Assembly (NCBI RefSeq): GCF_032884065.1
Contig: NC_088875.1
Coordinates: 49,464,971 to 49,528,970, forward strand
DNA length: 64,000 nt
Source: Artemia franciscana
Taxonomy: Eukaryota; Arthropoda; Branchiopoda; Anostraca; Artemiidae
Direction: 5' to 3'
Shown here: one piece after another, positions 20,037-31,404 of the stretch
Layout: each line of letters opens with the position of its first letter
Numbering within the stretch: position 1 is the stretch's first letter
The notes under the pieces: generated by a model
The model's input: only the letters and a program-made list of their open reading frames with translations
Database searches by the model: none
What the model was told of the DNA's origin: nothing
Program-made: the position numbers and the translations under genes

Positions 20037-20418
20037 GTAAAAACGTTCCAGGAACAGGAAAGAGAACGAAACAGGAAATATATGGCGGTAAGGTAATGAT
20101 TTTTCAAAATAAATTACGCTTACCAAAACTAACATTTCAAAAAAAAATATAACCTCCGTATAACTATCTTAATCCATATACTTATAGTAAGATAAATATG
20201 TTTAAAATTACCAAAATCGCTGGACCTGTGAGAACTTTACAAACCATTATAAATAAGTGTAATAATATATCCCACACCAAAAGTCTAAACTTAACACTTA
20301 GCCTACTGACCCCTTATAATATTAATATATACATTCAATAAAATTAGATTGGCTAAAAGAAAAAAAAAGCGGCGGAGCTAAAGAGGTAACCATTGAACAT
20401 TAGTTGGAGAATCGGAGT
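20037..20418 (+). other. Candidate 3' LTR, cut by an assembly gap
   Basis: About 380 bases of AT-rich non-coding sequence lie between the A-run and the gap. It has an AATAAA at about 20338-20343. If the A-run is a polypurine tract, this should be the start of the 3' terminal repeat, but no matching 5' copy was found upstream of the primer-binding site. The assignment is therefore unproven. Confidence 0.3.
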
Positions 20419-20518
20419 NNNNNNNNNNNNNNNNNNNNNNNNNNNNNNNNNNNNNNNNNNNNNNNNNNNNNNNNNNNNNNNNNNNNNNNNNNNNNNNNNN
20501 NNNNNNNNNNNNNNNNNN
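20419..20518. other. Assembly gap (100 N)
   Basis: A run of exactly 100 N between the accessory cassette and a minus-strand LINE fragment. It hides the end of the LTR element. Confidence 0.99.
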
Positions 20519-21390
20519 CTCGCCGCTTAAGCCTGTAATTCGGTTCTGACTTTATCTTACTTTTATCCGTCACTACATCAGTGAAAGTAGCAAAATCATC
20601 TGATGTTTCAAATAATAGCACTTCTACGAACTTTCTAACAATGTTTTGGTGAGATACAAATATACTATCAATCAAGAGTCGCGGACGTTGGAGTTACCCT
20701 TGTGCGTATTCGGACTATAGGCAGGTAACCATATGACATACAGTTTTGAAGAAATAAGAGATTTTTTATTTTTTAACGATAGTAGATCCATATTAAAATC
20801 CCCAAGCATTATTACCGGGTACTGATGACACTTCAACTTTGACAAAAGCTTTTCTAGTTCATCCATAAATATTTCCGTATCACCTGACGGGCTTTGATAT
20901 ACCAACACCATTAGAATTTCCTGATGATTTAATTTTACCTTGAGACAGAATGACTCAAATATTCCTTCAACACGAATATTAAAATCAGGTATTAGCGAAT
21001 AATCAAGTCCTTGTCACACATAATACGCTAGACCACCTTTCCTTAGCTTTTCACAGTTTAATACTTCTAACGAGAAACCTGTAATATCAAGCATTTTCTT
21101 ATCCATACTCTCTGTAAGGAACGTTTCTGTCAGCGCTAGAACATCAAATTGATTATTTCTACTAAAAACTTCAGATATTTCATCATATGCTGTCTGTAAT
21201 GACTGACAATTTAAGTGACCAACCCTTAAGTCCGACTTATTTACCTTTTCCGAGCACTCACTTACATATCTGCATGATATAATATCTACCAATAATTCAC
21301 TCTGTTCTTTGTCATCTTCACCTAGCGTTGTGTTTATCAAAGAATCTAGGCACAGAGGATTTTTCTCAAACTGTTCTAGTCGATTCATCT
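20519..21390 (-). pseudogene. LINE endonuclease fragment (start of ORF2)
   Basis: On the minus strand, reading from 21388, the sequence encodes the start of an APE-type endonuclease domain. LRVGHLNCQSL is followed by FDVLALTETFL (catalytic Glu), then GGLAYYV, and then, in another frame, LVYQSPSGDTEIF and VIMLGDFNMDL (the GDFN motif). There are at least two interruptions, one near 21014 and one near 20672, and the copy is cut by the gap at 20518. It differs in sequence from the adjacent LINE at 21.5-25.5 kb (there LQEHLL and IGDLN), so it is a different family. Confidence 0.85.
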
Positions 21391-21582
21391 GTATAACGCA
21401 CTAAATGAACTAATTAATTAATCACTGAAACAATGCAATTACTCCCTGTCTTGTTACATTACTCGTTGAGAAGGATCGGGCAATAATAATAATAATAATT
21501 TATTTGTTACCCGCTTGTTTTGACAAATTAAGTGGAGTAAAAACATTAAGGAAAGAAAAACGAAATAACACAAACAATACAA

Positions 21583-24188
21583 TTAATACAGTCTAATCAA
21601 AGGGTGGTAAGGGCCCAAGCGTTGACATGCCTCAGCACCTAATCTAGCATAGAGTTTTTTATAAACGAAAATAATATCAGTGGCACAAAACTTTCTGATA
21701 ATCTTCTGATTTCTATAAGAACGCGGCAGATACAATAAATATTTACAATAACGAAAATACATAACTCTTATGCCCTGCAAATCTTGATTATTAAACAACG
21801 GGCGCAAACCGGAAAGAAACAATATAGAATGATCGCAATATGTAGAATAAAGTCTGGATAAAGCCTTTCGTGAAAATCTGCCTCGGTTCGGGACAATTTT
21901 CGCGTACCCTTTTTTAAGTTTACTGTTAATATCATTTAGCCCACAGGATCGAAAAGCCGATAAGATGAACAAATATTAATACCAAGCCACCGAATCGAAG
22001 AAGAACGAGCTTAACTGAAAAATAACCACAATCAAGATCACTACTTTGATGCTTAGCATTAAAAACTAAATATTCACATTTTTCAGTATTAAGTTTGAGG
22101 CCGATTTCCTCAAAAGACTTAGAAACAAGCTGGGTCGACTTAATTAGGCTAGATTTAGTGCGGCTGATCAAAAGTAAATCATCTGCATATGCAATGTACG
22201 AAAGATTAGTTAGGCCTAAAAAACATGATGGATTAATACGTGGCAAAACAGAATAAAGACAAGCATTAAAAGATAAGGGGATAAGACTCCTCCTTGCCTA
22301 AGACCAGAACGGATGGGGATATTACCAACGTAGGTGTCACCTGACTTGAGTCGAACATATGAATTAGCATACCAAAAACGAAGAGTTGATATAATAGACA
22401 CATTTGCACCAAGTTGGATTAAAGAATACCAAAGTTGGCTATGACAAATTGAATCAAAAGCTTTTGAAACATCGAGTGCACAAAAATGAACCTCAAAACC
22501 ATTTTTATGCGCTTCAAGTAATAGCGAAACTATAGCACGATGAGCATGTTGGCATCCTATATACGGCTTAAAGCCAAACTGATTAGACATATAATCTACA
22601 TTAGACAGGAGATCAGGGAGCAAAACATATTCAAATACCTTACTTAAAGTACAAGCAACCGTAATAGGCCTATACGAAGCGCAACTAGTTGGGTCCTTAC
22701 CGCGTTTCAAAATTGACGTAATGTTACCAACTAAAAAAGAATCAGGGACTAAAGAAGAGCATAAACACATCTGAAAAAGTAACTGCAAGTGATAAACTAA
22801 TTCCTCCGAATCGGTGTTGAGGTGAAAAGCACTGATCCCGTCTATATCATAAGATTTCGATTTAAGTCTCTCTACACTTCTTTTGACACGGTCAACACTA
22901 ACGGGAGGTACATGACCTTGAATGATTTTGTTAGGCAACAGATTAGAACAGAGCTTGGCAAAACGAAAATGAACCGCATATATCACTGTATCGAAAATGT
23001 TACTATAATGATTGATCCATGATACATTAGGGATTCGGTCAGCCGTAGGCGATCTATCAAACTTCGCGACATTGATCACTTTTTTCCACTGGCTAGGAGA
23101 CTTAGGAAATTCAGCACCATTGTACCTAATTTTTCGAAGATAGCGTTTAAAATCAAGTTTTGTTTTTTGTTTAATATCGAAAACATTACCCCTTAAGGGG
23201 CGGCCGCAAGCTATCCAAATTTTTAGCCCGATTTTTTATTGTTTTGAGCTCTGGGTCATTCTTCCAAATTGAACTTCTTGTTTTTGCTCTAAAGCGACAT
23301 AGGGGAACAGCTACTTCTTCAGACCTCTTTAAGCACGATACAATGTGGCTATAATAAATATTAAGCTGAATTCTGGCTTGTGGGGACCCAACGCTTGTAC
23401 ACAACAGATTAAAAGGGACTTTAATCGTTGATAGAAGGCTAACAAGCGTAGAAAAATAAAGAGGCCAGTCAGCTTTGTTCCATTCTCTTTTAGAAATCCA
23501 TTTTCTAGAATTGGGACGAAGGTTCTTCTCCGCAGTAGTATTAAGGGTAACAGTGAGGGATAGGGGGAGATGGTCGTAATCACGCTCATCCTGATCAACA
23601 TGGACTTCGCCACAGATGAGACCAGAAGAAACGATACAATGGTCAATGTCTGAAAGTGAGCCACTATTATGGATATAGGAATGGGAGGCATCTTTCTTCA
23701 AAATTGATTTCAAACGATGAAGAGTGAATGTTACAGTTCAGATCACCGATTAATAACCAATCCAGTCCACTACTCTCAATGCCATTCAAAAGACTTTTTA
23801 TTAATGCGCAAAATTTTGTAAATTTAGTTAAACTTCGGAGGGATTTCTGGTCGCAGGGGAGATAAACATTAATGAGGACAAGGTTGGCAAGACGAATAGC
23901 AATATAACAATCACTCTCGTGATAGCATAAAGGGGGTGGTGAAAACAGCGTCATTTTTATTAAACATGCTAGGCCACCTGATGGTCTGCCAGAGGTTTTG
24001 CGTGCACTTTTAGAAAAAACTGAGTGTTCGTTACTTCTCTGTAGGGAGTTTAAGCTCACTAAAGGTAGGAGATGCTCCTGGAGGAATAAAACATCAAAAT
24101 TTTCTAATTTCTGATCTAAAGAAACGTCTTTATCCTTAGTACCGTTAATATTGAACGAACATATAGTGAAATTAGTCTTAGCACTCAT
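21583..24188 (-). pseudogene. LINE ORF2 (APE endonuclease plus reverse transcriptase)
   Basis: The start ATG (24188-24186) overlaps the ORF1 stop as ATGA, suggesting coupled termination-reinitiation. Endonuclease motifs: SFNINGTKD at the start, LFLQEHL (Glu), LLIGDLNCNI, LSDIDHCIV and DYDHLPLSLT (Asp-His). Reverse transcriptase: SYRPITVACTLSKVFE, ALDVSKAFDSI (catalytic Asp), GLRQGGVLSP and AYADDLLLIS (catalytic Asp pair). The carboxyl end from 21972 has RYCKYLLYLPRSYRN. There are frameshifts near 23690, between 23186 and 23079, near 22230 and near 21950, so it is inactive. Confidence 0.88.
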
Positions 24189-25495
24189 TTTCTAGTATAG
24201 GACGATCGTTTCGACAGAAGTTCACGAAGAATTCGGCATTTCATTGAAAATGACACATGATTGCCTTGACAGTTCGCACATTTTGGTGTAGCCTGGCACG
24301 GAGAATCAGGCGAGGATTCATGTTGCCCTGCGCAACGGGAGCAGCATTTTTTCTTTATCACAATTTGATTTTAAGTGATTTGGTGATTGGCAATTATAAC
24401 AGCATTTGGGTGGGCGTTGGTATTCGTAAACTCGATATATCTCTTACCCAATCTTTATACCAAGTCGAAGTGCATTAGCCAGCGCAACAGCGTTTTCAAA
24501 AAACACTCTAACAGCCAAAGAATTGCCTATTCGCTTCGCATGAGTAATATTATTGCAATCAATTAACATTTCCTCATCAAAATTGGTCGGTATACCTTTA
24601 ATGATTCCAATATATTTCGTTTCTTTTACTTTGACGTCACAATCTCTCATTATATTTGGAACGGCATTGCAAAAGTTCCTTGCAGCAATCTTGTCAATTC
24701 GTACCACTAGCTTATCGCCAGAGGGCTTAATGCTGTGAATACATTCATGACCTGGAATAGAGTCTATTATTTCGCGACGCTTGGCAGGATTATCTAATTC
24801 TGATGGGACTTTAGAAATAACAACGGTCGTCAGATCGGGATTCAATGACTGAGCGCCAGGGCTGCTAAGAGGGGGGAATTTAAGATCATACGACGAAATC
24901 TTCTCACGGATTTGCTTAAGTTCCGAATCAATGCTTACAAGCTTTGAGGCGAAGCTAGAATAAGCCACAGCAGGAATAACAGGAACCTCGGTAGGTAAAA
25001 TAATCACGTATGTAGGCAAAGACAAATTTTCGCTGTCGCATTTCTGGAAGATTTCCATCATGTCCTTAATGTGACGGTAATTAGCTTGATCGCCTTGGCG
25101 TCTTTGCACACGTTCACCCTCGTAAACATGAGACCAAAGTTCTATTTAGCCGCCATAATAGACTTCTCATCGAAAAACCCAACAGCATGGCTAGCAATAA
25201 CTTCATCACTTACTCTTTTTTAAAGATTTGATTGCACGAAATTCAACACCGACGAATGTACATATTCCGTCGAAATCATTTTTTCAATTCGCAGTAATGA
25301 CCTATGGCATGGTTCAAACTTCATGTCGAATTCGATCTTCAAACTGTCGTGGACAGTTTGAGTGATTTTTTCAATCTGAGAAGTCGTAATTCCTGGCATA
25401 CTGTCCTTTAGCTTTTCTACTTGTTTTGTGATTTCGGCAGAAACCGTTGAAATCACACTCAATTCTACAGGTCCTTTGGTATGTTTCTGTTCCAT
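24185..25495 (-). pseudogene. LINE ORF1 (Gag-like RNA-binding protein)
   Basis: Reading down from 25495, the first block is a charged coiled coil (TKQVEKLKDSMPGITTSQIEKI), interrupted near 25220. A second block from 25109 to 24444 carries an RRM/PRE-like domain (TTVVISKVPSELDN ... IGIIKGIPTNFDEE ... GNSLAVRVFFENA). It is followed by CCHC zinc knuckles: CYNCQSPNHLKSNC at about 24395-24350, then, in a shifted frame, CCSRCAGQHESSPDSPC and CANCQGNHVSFSMKC. Three knuckles after an RNA-binding domain are typical of Jockey- and I-superfamily ORF1. At least three frameshifts are present, one lying between knuckles 1 and 2. The stop codon overlaps the ORF2 start (see ORF2). Its role is binding element RNA. 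Confidence 0.8.
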
Positions 25496-25560
25496 GGGTG
25501 GTCCTAAAATGCAAGATGATTGTTTTCTAGACGTGAGAACTACATAAAATAATTATCAGC

Positions 25561-26489
25561 CTATGTAATTACAAAGTAGTTCTAAATGTTTTGAGGAGTA
25601 TTTAAATATGCACACCGTATAAGTCATTGAATTACAAAGTGAATCGTATTGCATTCCAAGGGCATTTTAGAGTATTTTGAGGTGAGAAGGAGGGCAGGTT
25701 ATGGTCCAGTCAACACTTAAACCACAAGGCAAGCAAGGTTATGCCAATTTATTTGTTTGCCTAGCAAATTTTAGAGAACCTAGGTTTACAAGAGACCAAT
25801 AAGTCATACTTCAAAAAGGTGGCAAAGGGGAGAGGGGCTTAGCTTAGAAATGCTTTGGTTCATAAAACAGTCGCATGGGCTTCTGTTCATCAGGAAAATA
25901 AAATAAAAAGAGAAAATATTTTCAAGCCTAATAACAATTTTTTTGTATAGTAATATACATCGCAAGTAAACTCAAACAGCTTGGATTCAATCCCAAGCAT
26001 CATTACTAAAAATGAAATAAAATAAAAATAAAATAAATAGGAGTTGAGGGTGTTGCACTCCCTTCGGATATTTTACAACTGACAATTGAATATAATCACT
26101 CCAGGGAAAAATACGCAGCTGGTTAACTGATTCCTTGGAAAAAAATACCAGTTTTCATATAATGTACATAGGAACTTGAAACTTCTTCAAAATGGTTCTT
26201 GAACCTGATGGATATGACGCTGCAACTTTCATTAAGATCATATTTCTTATAAAGGCTTTTACCTCCTTTTCCTAAATCAAGCAAATTCTCTTAGGTTTGT
26301 AACTTCTTTTGTTAATTTTGTGATAGTTTGTTATGTCTTGTCTGAAAAGTATAAATTACCGAAATTTTGCAAGTTTTTCGCAAGAAAGATTTTCTCCGGT
26401 ACGTAACTTTGGATACAATGAACTTAGTCTTAATGAACTTTACATATTTGTAATCACCGTAAAAATCCAATTCTTTAGTGTTTATATTG
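25561..26489. other. Non-coding, weak repeat content
   Basis: No gene seen. About 26150-26310 has a weak resemblance to family R1 (gaacttgaaacttcttc, then ggtttgtaacttcttttg), too diverged to be sure. Confidence 0.4.
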
Positions 26490-26555
26490 TAATAAAAATC
26501 CGTTTTAGAGCTACAGTTTTAGCACTGTTTGCACAAGTTACTCTTTATTTACAAT
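26488..26555 (+). repeat. Dispersed ~65-bp repeat, copy 1 of 2
   Basis: The sequence tccgttttagagctacagt, then gcactgttTgcacaagttactctttattta, recurs at about 28460-28515. Both copies lie beside LINE fragments of the minus strand, so the repeat may be part of a LINE 3' region or a preferred neighbour. Confidence 0.75.
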
Positions 26556-26562
26556 TATAATA

Positions 26563-27080
26563 ATAATTTATTTGTAACCCACTGTACAAGTTTAAGATAG
26601 TGGAGTATGAAAGAAAAAGAAATAAAGAAAATACAACAAACAACAACTGAAAATCACTCAATGAAAAAACCGGATGAGACCATGGTGCACACCAAGACGG
26701 AAACACGCATCAGCACCAATATCGGTCTACAGATTCTCCAGCGAACACAAAATTTCGGTAGCTCCGTAATGATCTACAGGGCGTCTGTTTCGAACCGATC
26801 TGGGTAGGTACAAAAGGAATTTACAATAACGAAAATAATTAACCCTCATTTGCTTAAGATCAATCTTTGTAAAATAGGATACAATCAGACACAGACAAAG
26901 CGGCAAGGTCGTAAAAACTAGAATACAGCTTAGTCTACTAAAACGACCACGATTTGCAACAATTTTTGTATAACCAATTCTTAACTGATCTCTAGTATGA
27001 ATTAAAAACTTCCTCCGGGTGCTAGCAAGGGAATCGCAAACAGATATAACCAGCCACTTCAACATCTTCACTCAAGATAA
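26563..27080 (-). pseudogene. LINE ORF2 carboxyl end and 3' tail (second copy)
   Basis: On the minus strand this encodes GYTKIVANRGRFSR and YFRYCKFLLYLPRSVRN, which align with GYAKIVPNRGRFSR and YFRYCKYLLYLPRSYRN at the end of the LINE at 21.5-25.5 kb. The non-coding 3' flank (about 26563-26620: aataataatttatttgtaaccc) matches that element's 3' end at about 21486-21530, including the (TTA)n tail. It is a 5'-truncated relative of the same family, with several frame disruptions. Confidence 0.85.
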
Positions 27081-27129
27081 TAACAAAGCTTCCGCAATTC
27101 AGAGAGTTAGCGCAATCATTATTATTTTG

Positions 27130-27335
27130 AGAGAGAGAGAGAGAGAGAAAGATGGGTTTATCAATATAAATAACAAAACCAAACAAGCAAATGGCCCGAA
27201 GCAAAGCTTATTTGGGCTTACAATCCCAATACACATACAAATAAAAACAATACGAAAAGAAGAAGAAAAGAAAAAAGCGAAGAAAAGGAAAAGAAAAAGA
27301 AAAGAAATGAAGAAGAAGAAAAAAACTCAATTACC
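27130..27335 (+). repeat. Purine-rich simple sequence
   Basis: A (GA)n run at about 27130-27149 and a strongly purine-biased tract at about 27248-27330 (repeated gaaaag, gaagaa words). The Lys/Arg-rich ORF read through it is a by-product of composition. Confidence 0.8.
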
Positions 27336-27449
27336 CTGCAATTCAATCGACACGGAATTACACTTCAAAAAAGACAAAACAAAAAGAAACTAAAACCACT
27401 TGACCAGTATCGCCTAGAACAAAACCAACATCTTGGCTCCACTTGAGGT

Positions 27450-28200
27450 CCACTCAACTATCAAAACCATAAATATTAAGGCAAAATAGCTTTAATTCCC
27501 GCTGAAATTCAAGAAAATTATCCATGTTTCTCAAAGTCGTAGGTAAACAATTCCATGCATGGGGTCCTAGAAGCCGAATAGAAAATTGAGATCTACGGGT
27601 AATAGCAAGCGGACGACGAATTATATCGGACTGTCTCGTAGAATGTGTATGAATACCAACTCCTAATTCAAACATACTTTTAAAACATATTGGTAAACAA
27701 TTTTGAAAATATTTATATATAACAGGCTTCGATAAAAAGTAATAAGTCCCTGCTAAAGGCCAGATTTTGCAATCTATATACCTCTTTTGTACCGAGTGTT
27801 TAAAACTTACACCACATAACACTCGAAGCGCTTTATTCTGCAAAACTCGAGTATGATGGATATGAGAAGGAAATGTACTACCCCAAACATTACAACAATA
27901 TAGCAGATAAGGATGAATTAAGGAATAATACAGTGTTCTTAAAATATCTCTTGGGAAAATTTATTGCAACTTTCTTAAAATGCCAACATTCCTAGCGAGT
28001 TTAAGACTAATATAATCTATATGTTCTCTAAAACTGAGACATTCAACAATTAATACTCTTAGATATTTTGTATATTTTATTCTTAAAATACTCATATCAG
28101 CAATATCAAGTCTGTCTATCCAAGGGTAATAATTTGAGCTCCTACCATACAATAAAAAGCAAGATTTACTATAATTCAAATTTAACTTATTAAGCTAAAT
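27450..28200 (-). pseudogene. LINE reverse transcriptase thumb and carboxyl region
   Basis: The minus strand from 28179 encodes KSCFLLYGRSSNYYPWIDRL, then KYLRVLIVECLSFREHIDYI, then LARNVGILRKLQ. After a frame change comes a Tyr/Leu-rich stretch with YYSLIHPYLLYCCNVWGS and QNKALRVLCG, and from 27843 to 27454 SRRSQFSIRLLGPHAWNCLP and LKLFCLNIYG. This is the classic thumb-to-end order of an APE-type LINE ORF2 and a different family from the neighbour at 26.6-27.1 kb. There are at least two frame disruptions, and nothing upstream of the thumb is present. Confidence 0.85.
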
Positions 28201-28324
28201 TTGCTATGAAACTTATTTAAATTTACTAAATTTATGATAAATAATATCATATTATTAAGCTATTAAAGGATAAATATTAACACTTGGCAATATTTAAAGA
28301 AAGTCAAATATTTTTGAACAATGA

Positions 28325-28450
28325 TCAGGCCAGGCGGGCATTACGCTCAAGTGCGCTTTTAGAGCGACTAATTAAAAGGGGGTCATCGGCGTATGCTAAG
28401 TAAGAAATATCACTATATCCGAAAAAACAACTTGATTGCAAGCATTAAAA
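28325..28450 (-). pseudogene. LINE scrap with YADD motif
   Basis: The minus strand encodes GYSDISYLAYADDPLLISRS followed by KSALERNARLA, the YADD catalytic region of a reverse transcriptase. It is close to NLSYIAYADDLLLISRTKSS in the LINE at 21.5-25.5 kb. It is isolated and only about 120 bases long. Confidence 0.8.
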
Positions 28451-28459
28451 CGAAAAAAA

Positions 28460-28515
28460 TTCCGTTTTAGAGCTACAGTCTTTGCACTGTTGGCACAAGT
28501 CACTCTTTATTTACG
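28460..28515 (+). repeat. Dispersed ~65-bp repeat, copy 2 of 2
   Basis: Matches 26488-26555 almost base for base (ccgttttagagctacagtct). Confidence 0.75.
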
Positions 28516-28519
28516 ATTT

Positions 28520-29925
28520 TTTATCATTATTTATTTTATTACTTTATTTTTTTATCATTATTTACTGTTTATTACCATTAATTGTTAGGGTTAAAGTTTG
28601 CATTCTAATAGTGATGTTAAAGAATTTTGTTTCTGCTCAAGAACCCTTTTAAGTAAAACTTGTCATTCGAAAATTAGTACTGAAGCAAACCATATTAAAG
28701 AGCTTCGAAAGACGAGACTGGAGTCTCTTATGCTGGCCTTATACAAGAAGAGAATGTCATGTCAGATCTAATTTGGAGCCTTTTAAGGATGGCAAAGTCG
28801 AAGTCTTAGTACATCAAGGCACTCAAATGAAGTAAGTACTCAATTCCATGTTGGAGGAGCTACAGCTTCACTCTGGCTCTCCTATTATATAAACTTAAGA
28901 TTCTTGTGTGATTACGGTTCAAACAAGGTGAAATATACCCAAATTTTATTGCACCCTGAATGACGATAGTTTCTTAAACCACATTGGCCTGCCATAACAT
29001 AAAGAAAGAAAGCTATTATTGTTGTTAGGTTTCGATTTTAACTCTTTTAATTTTTGGTCTTTTATTGAATTTTGTTTAATTTTTTGGCGTTTTTTTCATT
29101 GGTTTTGTTATAATTTCCACGTTTGTTTTTTGGGTTTTTTTTCTTGGTCATATTATTTTGTTCGCGCTGAAGAAGAAAGGCGGTTGTTCTCTCGAAATAT
29201 TTGATTTCTGTCTTTTCCTCAGTATTTTCATTTGGCCATTAAAAACCGTGAATGAGTCTGCTGGTAGGACTTAGCTTAAAATTCTTTTTTAAGTAATTCA
29301 TTAAGTATACTGTATTTTCATTTCATGGTTGTGGGATCGAGGTGAAACTTTCAGCGGAAGTTTTTTTTGGTAGAAAGATAGCAATAGAATGTTCGACAAT
29401 TTGTTTTCTTTTTTATGCCTGTTGTTGGGCAGGTTCGTTAACTGGTTAGGCTATCATCCATTACAAGAATTTTTTGCCAATTAAACTCCAAAGCACTGTA
29501 TAATAATGACAACTTGACTATAATGGTTTGATTTGGTAGTAAGTCCTTATTTAATAACACAAAATAATATAATACTCGACCCATGGCCTTCCTAAGTGCT
29601 TAAAACATCAGGCAGCCAGTTTGAGACCTGAAAAAGGCCTATTTTCCTTATAATCTCTCCTAATTACGCATCTTCTGTTCTATAAGTTTCATTAAGCCAT
29701 TCAAATTTTGAAGTTGGCTTTTAGAAATGGTGTTAGAATGCGAATAAATAGTATGTTTAAATTATTGCATTATTATTACTTTTAAGCAATACAACTTTAG
29801 AAAATAAGATAAAAATGTGCCTTTAATACAGAAGTTTCATACAGCTCAAATTCGTTGCTGTTAAGGAAAGACATTGTTAGCCTGGAAAAGGGTAAAATAT
29901 TGGATTGAGCTAGTGCTGACTGTTT
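28520..29925. other. No recognisable gene
   Basis: AT-rich sequence with T-rich tracts. No convincing ORF, RNA gene or repeat structure was seen on either strand. Confidence 0.5.
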
Positions 29926-29927
29926 TT

Positions 29928-29929
<2 letters not shown>

Positions 29930-30023
<94 letters not shown>

Positions 30024-30031
30024 TTATTATT
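29930..30031. repeat. (ATT)n microsatellite
   Basis: About 33 nearly uninterrupted TTA units over about 100 bases, with one interruption near 30012. It may mark the tail of a LINE, since LINE tails here are (TTA)n, but no LINE sequence was recognised beside it. Confidence 0.97.
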
Positions 30032-30169
30032 TCGTTATGGTCCGACCGTTGGGGTTGTTTTATATGAAATTCAAATAAGAAAATATAATTTTGAACCTGG
30101 CCTTGTTTTACATTATTTATATTTAAAAGTAGATTTAGTGTTATAATAATTTGGTAGATATTTTGCAAA

Positions 30170-31059
30170 GTTGTATATCCGTAACAAAATTTAGAATGTC
30201 AATTACTACGTTTTTCATTAAAAAAGAAAAGAAATCGGTAACCTAAAATAAAAATCATGGTAGGAAATCCAGAACTTTTCAACCTAGCCTGTTCCAGTAA
30301 TTTCTTATGGAAAAACAGGTCTGACCAAAGTAGTTTCTTGAGTTAAAAGACAGACTTTGAATAGCGTATTCAACAACTAAAAACTTTATTTGCCTTCAAA
30401 AGAAATCTCTTTCAGAGACGAGGAAGCAGATAAGCTTACCTCTCTTAGGAGAGAATAATTCATAGAATATGAGACAGAATAAAGAAAAAGGTAAATATTT
30501 ATCACAAATATCAATCCCTGTGATCGTTGAGTAGGCTACATATCAACTAACAGGAAAAAGAGAGATTAGTCTCCTATGCTTTTGTGCTAAAAGGTTTGCT
30601 TACATTCCATGGGTTTATTTTTATGATATAAGCATGTCTTGTTCCGTAAGCCATTTAGACTGTTGCTTAAGCATGTGTCAGAAATTGAAGTTGAATAATT
30701 ACGAATTTCTTTCCCATTGTTGTGTGTACCTGTTGTTCCAATGTCAAATTTTGAGTCAGTAAAAACATAAAAAATAAAACCCGATTTCTTACAAGTAAAC
30801 TCGGTTTCTATGGGATGAAACTGTGTCAATTCTATTGCAATTTCCTTCAATATTTCTTGACAATATTTTTATGCAAGAATCTATTTTCGTAATATTTTTT
30901 TTCATCTTTTGCTGATGAAATTGATGACGCCGAACTGCGCTTTCTAGTTGGATATAGTTCTATTTATTTCCATTGTCTTTGAATTATACCGTTTCTATAA
31001 ATCTTTACGCCTTGTTTATACTCCGACAAAATAAACTGTTTTGTTATACCATCTTTGAC
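30170..31059. other. No recognisable gene
   Basis: A short minus-strand ORF at 30587-30850 has no recognisable motif. An AATAAA on the minus strand at about 30967-30972 could serve the ORF at 31060-31389. Confidence 0.4.
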
Positions 31060-31389
31060 TTAGACCTTAGGGACGCCCGTGCCTTCTAAGGCATCCAGAG
31101 CATCAATGACGAGCAGCCAATCATCCCTCAGGTTTGCAGCTGCAATTATTTTCTGCAATGTATGATAGTATAGTCGCCATCTTCCTCTATTCCTGAACCA
31201 GTCCACCACACTTTTAATAATGCTAATATGTCTAGGTGGGTAGTCTTTCGTTACTTTCTGTACTTGCTTAGTTTCATAGAGTTGAGACATCATTCGTATG
31301 TTCGAAAAACCATACCTTGGGCTGTTCACAAAACGTGTCCTTGGGCACACCCACGTTGTAATTATTGATGGGTTTGATATGAGGATCAA
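31060..31389 (-). CDS. Unassigned ORF, possibly a host 3'-terminal exon
   Basis: A minus-strand open frame of about 109 codons ends at 31060. The last 60 residues look like real protein: helical, mixed charge and hydrophobicity (SIIKSVVDWFRNRGRWRLYY ... AANLRDDWLLVIDALDAL), ending EGTGVPKV. The family is not recognised. There is no convincing Met start; the frame opens after a TAA just beyond 31389, so the 5' end could be a splice junction, although no good acceptor with a pyrimidine tract was found. An AATAAA on the minus strand lies about 90 bases past the stop. Base composition is less AT-rich than the surroundings. Confidence 0.35.
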   Translation of the reverse strand: MILISNPSIITTWVCPRTRFVNSPRYGFSNIRMMSQLYETKQVQKVTKDYPPRHISIIKSVVDWFRNRGRWRLYYHTLQKIIAAANLRDDWLLVIDALDALEGTGVPKV

Positions 31390-31404
31390 TTTTGATGTTT
31401 AAGT

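Larger units (their letters stand above)
21483..25560 (-). mobile_element. Nearly full-length APE-type LINE
   Basis: A minus-strand non-LTR retrotransposon of about 4.1 kb. It has ORF1 (25495-24185), ORF2 (24188-21583), a short 3' UTR and a (TTA)n tail at about 21483-21500, as in I- and Jockey-like elements. ORF1 has a coiled coil, an RNA-binding middle and CCHC knuckles. ORF2 has an APE endonuclease, a reverse transcriptase and a carboxyl region ending near 21583. No RNase H was recognised. Related 3'-end pieces occur at 26.6-27.1 kb and a YADD scrap at 28.3 kb. Several frameshifts make it inactive, but its almost complete length suggests moderate age. Confidence 0.85.

Noticed and set aside
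9261-20418. A pair of LTRs spanning gag-pol and the accessory cassette
   Set aside because: Sequences before the primer-binding site (9261-9396) and after the A-run (20037-20418) were compared by eye with each other and with 15762-16855 and showed no clear match, so no LTR pair is claimed.
27019-27393. Lys/Arg-rich ORF resembling a basic nuclear protein
   Set aside because: It comes from a purine-rich simple-sequence tract next to a (GA)n run; the flanks are LINE sequence.
29797-30168. ORFs rich in Leu or Ile across the (ATT)n tract
   Set aside because: They are translations of a microsatellite on both strands and have no other coding evidence.
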